Source: Isoperla grammatica | Lineage: Eukaryota; Arthropoda; Insecta; Plecoptera; Perlodidae | NCBI GenBank assembly: GCA_945910005.1 | Contig: OX246746.1 | Coordinates: 28,909,730 to 28,973,729 of the forward strand | Length of the DNA stretch: 64,000 nucleotides | Direction: 5' to 3' | Part shown: positions 58,984-64,000 of the stretch, piece by piece | Layout: every line of letters starts with the position of its first letter | How positions within the stretch are numbered: the first letter of the stretch is position 1 | Position numbers and translations under genes: made by a program | The notes under the pieces: model-generated | Seen by the model: the letters and a program-made list of their open reading frames with translations, nothing else | Databases searched by the model: none | What the model was told of the DNA's origin: nothing

Positions 58984-60058
58984 CAATTATGAAATTTGGC
59001 ATAGACAAAATATTAACAACTAAGGTTAGATTTTATTGTAAAATAAAACAACTCATGTAGAAATACTTGGTTTTAATATCAGTACAATATGTCAACTCTG
59101 GTTAAAAAACGTACCTTCCTTCACATGTACCGGTATTTTTTATTTAATAAGAACTAGTAAATAGGCCACACTATCATTACAATTACTAACTACCTTATGA
59201 ATGTACTTAATATTAATAACAGAAAGTCTAGGTGACAATTAACGATAGTTTATTTAGTTTATTTACACTACAATGTCTGCATTATAATATAAAAACAATT
59301 TTTTTTTTTTTAAATCGGCCTCCTCCATCCCCATAGCCGTCCATCTCCGCCTTTACCGCGGAGCAAAGAAAATAAGGAGCAAACTAGTTTGAGTCTAGAT
59401 CGAGTCTATTTGACGGCCTGGCCAAACCTCAGATAGACATAATACAAGAGTAATGTTTTAAAACTCATTCTTTGAACTTTCTAGCACGAGTACTGAGCAC
59501 ATTACTATTTACTATTTCAACTCTACTTCAACTAACAACACACTCCTACTACTAACTACATCTACCACACTGCTACTACTAACTACAGCTACCACACAAT
59601 AATACATAAACTACAACAACTTCAGCGTTGTGCTTTGTACACGCGCAATATTTACTCGCGAGCGAAAACATAATACGAAAATCGTGCAAATGTGCCGATC
59701 AAAACAAAAACCGCGCGTGCCAACGTTGACTGAACTAGTATTACATTTATTTACCGTTTAAAAAAAACTAATTAACTCCTTGTACAATATTTAAATTGTT
59801 TGCTCCGCCGTGTTATTGTTCTTTACATTTTGAAATGCTAAGCTTAATATTATACGTTACTTTTTCTTTCTTCATTGATGTAAAATTCGAGCCTCTTCTG
59901 CGGTGCTGTCTTCAAATCTAAAAGAAAAAAATAATGTGAACAGGGAAGGATACCTCTACGTCAAAAACCACACAAAAATTTCATTTTTAAATTATATGAC
60001 AAGAATGGGCTTCGAAATCGAAAATCTGAATCAACAGCGCACTGTGGTTCTTCAAAGC

Positions 60059-61607
60059 ATCACATAAAGTAGAGTTATTGTTGTGTTATATTATCTATGT
60101 ATATTTTGATGATTTTTTGTTCTTGAATTCAAGGAACATTGAACGGAACATTGAAAGGTCAGTAATAATCCTTGGTGACGTAGTATGAGCGTCGGTAGCG
60201 TCGGTTTGCACAGGTCGTGGTGAGGCGACGCCAACTTCAGGTACCGGTAACCAAAATAGTAGATTTTTTGAGGTTTTTATTTTTTTACGGGTAAACAGTT
60301 TGAGATAGAATTTTTTGGTTGTGAAATTCCTTCTTATAAATTGCTCTCTGATATGTTTCGTGTTTAAAAAAAAAAAAAAAAAAATCTTTTCAAAATTCTC
60401 CGATTTTGCTATTCTGTGAGCGTTTTTGAAATTTTGGGCGCCTGTATCTCTGTTAGTATGACCCCCAGACTATTTTCGTTTTCAGGATGTCTAGATAATT
60501 AACGCAAAAAAAATTAAAAAAATACAGCAACAAATTTGAACCATCCGTATGGTTGCTACGAGCGCTTGAAAAAAAAACTTCCCCTTAGTAAACCCTTCTC
60601 AACTTTGCTGCTTCTCTGAATATGGAAGAAAAAAGACTGCAGGTATCGGGTCTCGAACCCGAGACCTTGAAAATTGTAATCGACGTCGCTACCCCGTACG
60701 CCATGCCACACGATGGAAGTTGGAGCGCTTAGACTGGTATAGATAGTACACGGCTCTCAATATATGCATGTAACCAAATATATATGGATTTAGGAAGAGA
60801 GGGTCTCATTGGATTTAAAAAATATCCAAGAATACGATCTGATGATCTGTAGTATCGTTCTGTAGTAGGGCGCACTCCTACCAACGGGGTTGTCGAGCTG
60901 TAACATTCATTACCCACATGTTAAAACAGCTGATTTCCAAGGGGGGTTGGCAGCAGTGTTCTGTAGTAGGGCGCACTCCTACCAACGGGGTTGTCGAGCT
61001 GTCACATTCCTTACCCACATGTTAAAACAGCTGATTTCCAAGGGGGGCTGGCAGCAGTGTTCTGTAGTAGGGCGCACTCCTACCAACGGGGTTGTCGAGC
61101 TGTCACATTCCTTACCCACATGTTAAAACAGCTGATTTCCATGGGGGGTTGGCAGCAGTGTTCTGTAGTAGGGCGCACTCCTACCAACGGGGTTGTCGAG
61201 CTGTCACATTCCTTACCCACATGTTAAAACAGCTGATTTCCAAGGGTGGCTGGCAGCAGTGTTCTGTAGTAGGGCGCAATCCTACCAACGGGGTTGTCGA
61301 GCTGTCACATTCCTTAGCCACATGTTAAAACAGCTGATTTCCAAGGGGGGTTGGCAGCAGTGTTCTGTAGTAGAGCACACTCCTACCAACGGGGGTTGTC
61401 GAGCTGTCACTTTTATTTATATACCCACATGTTAAAACAGCTGATTTCCAAGGGGGGTTGGCAGCAGTGTTCTGTAGTAGGGCGCAGTCCTACCAAGAGG
61501 GGTTGTCGAGCTGTCACATTCCTTAGCCACGAGTTAAAACAGCTGTTTTCCAAGGGGGGTTGGCAGCAGTGTTCCGTATACAGCCGCACTCCTTCCAACT
61601 GGGTTGG
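60059..61607. repeat. unit A, copy 2, with 101-bp array locus 3
   Basis: It begins inside the loop of foldback MITE 2 (compare 53229). It includes the tRNA-like relic (60641-60713) and about seven to eight 101-bp units (60865-61607). Confidence 0.92.
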
Positions 61608-61704
61608 TAGCAGACACAGCCTTTCATGTTTTGTTTGATTTTGGATTGACAGTCTGAGTCATGTTGCTCTCACACCTGTTTAGGAGGGGTTGGACGTTTG
61701 GTCA

Positions 61705-62192
61705 AGGCGGTTTCACACAAAAACATAGACATAAGTACTTAAGGGGCGCTGGTACACATAGAAACGTAAGCACAAAGAGTTTATGAGAAGGCATGGCCGC
61801 ATGGCACTCGTTGAAGTTCTTTGGAGGTTGCGGCCGAATACTGTACTACATAATTATTCTATATATTATTATATATGTATTATTATATATTATTATATAT
61901 ATATTATTATTATTATTCGGTGACGTAGGCCCCTACATGACTGTGGTAGTCATAACCTTTTAAAGTAGATGCTTCTTTGACTCAAGTTTTTCGTGCGTTG
62001 TTTTAAGGTTTAAGCATAAAGTTGAACATTGCTCAACTTTCTTATGCCTTAAAACAGAAAATTACGCGTTAAAACTATGTCTTAAAACTAGTGCATTTGT
62101 GTGAATGCCAGTACGTGTTTCCTATGATCCAACATTACGACTATGCGTTAAATCTTAAATCTTATATCTTATGTTTTTGTGTGAAACCGCCT
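61705..62192. mobile_element. MITE, 488 bp, TCA TSD
   Basis: AGGCGGTTTCACACAAAAAC at the left is mirrored by GTTTTTGTGTGAAACCGCCT at the right. TCA flanks both sides (61702-61704, 62193-62195). It holds an AT microsatellite (61855-61918) and a hairpin at about 62001-62056. A 3-bp duplication suggests a Harbinger-like or related group. Confidence 0.8.
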
Positions 62193-62243
62193 TCAGTTAT
62201 AAGTGACATGACACGCTTATTCCGCACGAGCGATTTAGGATTA

Positions 62244-62901
62244 TGGCGTTTTCCACTGGCCGCACTGGTGCGCACTCAGTGCGAGTCGCACGTTCCACTG
62301 GTAACGATAAATTGCACTCGTGCGGGTTTCGCGTATTCCACTGGCGATCTTGCACTGACGCAGTGCACTCGAGTGCGCACTGAGCCGCACTGGCTTCGGG
62401 GGTCAGTGCGGTGTTTTCAGTGCAAATATGGCGGCAATAGACGCGGGAAAATTGTACGCGGAAATGAAACTGCCAAGTATTTTCGTCAGATAGTGAAGCT
62501 AAAATCGAACCAACATCTAAAGCAAACATAGAATCACCACTGGAAGATGTTGTTTACCACTATTCTGATATAGACGCAGTACGGCGTTATTAAGTTTGAG
62601 GTTATGTTTACCCTTTACCTAGGCTATTTCATGGAACTTTATTTCTAGTACTTCTTATGTGACCTAGTTAACGACTGTACCTTCTAGCTACAGTAACTTT
62701 AGTTAAGTTGCTTTGTTATCCTCTAAAATGCCTTTCATATCGTTTAAACATCTTGATTTCTATCACCTTTACCGCCAATTTGTTGCACTGAAGAAATAAA
62801 TATGTTCCACTGGGAGTTGCACTGAGGGCAACACTGGTGCCGTGCATCACGTGACTGTGACGTTTCAGGGCGCACTCAGTGCGGCCCAGTGGAAAACGCC
62901 A
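62244..62901. mobile_element. Harbinger-like MITE, 658 bp, TTA TSD
   Basis: TGGCGTTTTCCACTGG at the left is mirrored exactly by CCAGTGGAAAACGCCA at the right. TTA flanks both sides (62241-62243, 62902-62904). Subterminal CACTGG, GTGCGCACT and CAGTGCGG words are frequent. A 21-codon frame starts at 62428 (ATGGCGGCAATAGACGCG) and stops at 62491-62493. It could be the decayed start of a former coding exon. Confidence 0.85.
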
Positions 62902-62904
62902 TTA

Positions 62905-64000
62905 GTCACCGGTTTCGGGTCTTCGACTTGTGCCGGTGTGCGACCTTAGAGAGTTACTATTATAAGTCCATGCTTAGAGCATGTATAGTTGGGTAACTAT
63001 CTATGCTCTAAGTGTGCGACTAATTGGAGACCCCACGCGGGGGTGGCATAGCAGGTGGAGGGTTGGGATGGGTAGACAAGAATGAAATATTGTGAAGAAG
63101 ACCATGAAATGGTCTTCTTCTGTTCTTTTCGATACAAGTTATTGACTGCTCTACCGGATGTGTTGCAATCCTAACTAGACGCATGCACAAGTTGAGTGTA
63201 CCCGTGGAATGTGCATGTGTCAGGATTTCAACACTTTGTCGGGAGCGGGCAACGAACGGGTATCGTGAAGAACACCTGAGTCAGGTGGATTTGGTTTTGT
63301 TGAATGGACAACGGTGAGACGGGGAGAAGAGGCTTGATTGTTCGAACGAGAGGTTGGATTGTCGGAGAGGAGAGCGAGTGCGGGTAGTAGAAGGAAGACA
63401 ACGAGGAATTGACCGGGGATCCGACCCCAGGGGCGAGCCAGGACCAGTGGATTGGCTGGATTGCTGTACCAGGCCGTCATAAAAGGGTAGGATGTGGATC
63501 TATTAGATTGCCTATATTACATTAAGTCGTACCCACGCACGCATACTCATGATGCAACAGTTTACGGGATGACCGAATAGGGTAGAAGAATAAGAAAATA
63601 TATACGTAACCTTCGTTATTGAAATCTGTTTTTTGAATGTGTTAACCCTGCATCGATCCATGACCCTACCAACATATCGATCGTGGTCAAGATTGGGGGA
63701 AAACTGGGCCTCTTAGCTTAACATCAGCTACGCTCCCCAAGCCAATCAAGGCAACAACATCTGCCTTGGGGCTCAGTCAACCCCTTTTCTTCACATGGTG
63801 GAGGTCGCCGGTTTTGTGGGGTTGTAATACCATAGGTATAATGGATTAATGCAGGCGTGATTACCGAATTATGCTTGTAGGAACGGGTTACGCGTTTTGG
63901 TAAATGTACTGCTCGAAATTGAGTGCTCGAAATTGAGATGTTGTATTTTTGGGTCAGACACTGTTGCGAGGGTGCGTGGGTTGCGAGGTTATTATTATTG
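62905..64000. other. no gene recognised; hairpin at 63094-63120
   Basis: GAAGAAGACCAT (63094-63105) pairs perfectly with 63109-63120 around GAA. An inverted AGAGCAT / ATGCTCT pair lies near 62975 and 63003. The minus-strand frame 63220-63480 is not recognised. Confidence 0.45.

Larger units (their letters stand above)
55856..60049. repeat. segmental duplication, copy 2
   Basis: The counterpart of 9735-14087. It lacks the CACTA-like element and the 51-bp insertion and has its own hAT insertion. It ends at the centre of the palindromic MITE, directly followed by unit A copy 2. Confidence 0.93.

Noticed and set aside
53229..61607. LTR retrotransposon with unit A as LTRs
   Set aside because: A lacks TG...CA ends, no primer-binding site or polypurine tract is evident, and no gag-pol frames lie between the copies.
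63220..63480. 86-codon minus-strand ORF at the window end
   Set aside because: It is moderately GC-rich but has no recognised domain or gene context; it is left unannotated.

Overview
This is about 64 kb of eukaryotic, almost certainly invertebrate animal, nuclear DNA. It is AT-rich, has no operons or bacterial-type genes, and contains no rRNA gene and no complete protein-coding gene that I recognise. The lineage is not determinable from the window. A THAP-type first exon, hAT, Harbinger-like and CACTA-like non-autonomous transposons, and the frequent palindromic word TAGGCCTA all fit a metazoan. An arthropod is my weak preference.

Layout. 0-8.9 kb: mostly unrecognised AT-rich DNA carrying a 647-bp Harbinger-like MITE (TTA target duplication), a 610-bp hAT MITE (perfect 8-bp duplication) inserted in a short open frame, a 75-bp minisatellite, a nested foldback and a 480-bp MITE. 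8.9-14.1 kb: an array of 101-bp repeats followed by a >3-kb segment with three exon-like blocks, a minisatellite and a ~195-bp perfect-looking hairpin. The same segment recurs at 55.9-60.0 kb. Comparing the two copies exposes empty and filled sites for three transposons: a CACTA-like element and a 51-bp micro-element in copy 1, and a hAT element in copy 2. 14.4-26.6 kb: a 12-kb satellite of ~0.9-kb monomers, part of which is organised as a three-monomer higher-order repeat of ~2.71 kb. 26.7-37.3 kb: a foldback element whose two arms are minisatellites (62-bp AACTGG-rich, 73-bp CCAGTT-rich), split by a 7.4-kb element with CCCAGCAAAC ends and a TA duplication, which itself holds a hAT element and two hAT-like ones. 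37.6-39.3 kb: three hAT-type MITEs in a row. 39.9-43.1 kb: a 50-bp satellite with a CACGTG site in nearly every unit. 43.2-52.4 kb: a 78-bp minisatellite, then a ~4-4.7-kb tandem duplication containing a possible first coding exon and a promoter-like block. 53.0-64.0 kb: foldbacks, tRNA-like relics, two more 101-bp arrays, an inverted-repeat element enclosing a THAP-type first exon, the second copy of the segmental duplication, and two more MITEs.

The genes do not form a pathway. The interest lies in how repeats nest, capture exon-like sequence, and break or join at palindromes. All assignments rest on reading terminal repeats, target duplications and paralogous copies by eye. Superfamily names are inferred from terminal motif and duplication length only, since no transposase was found.
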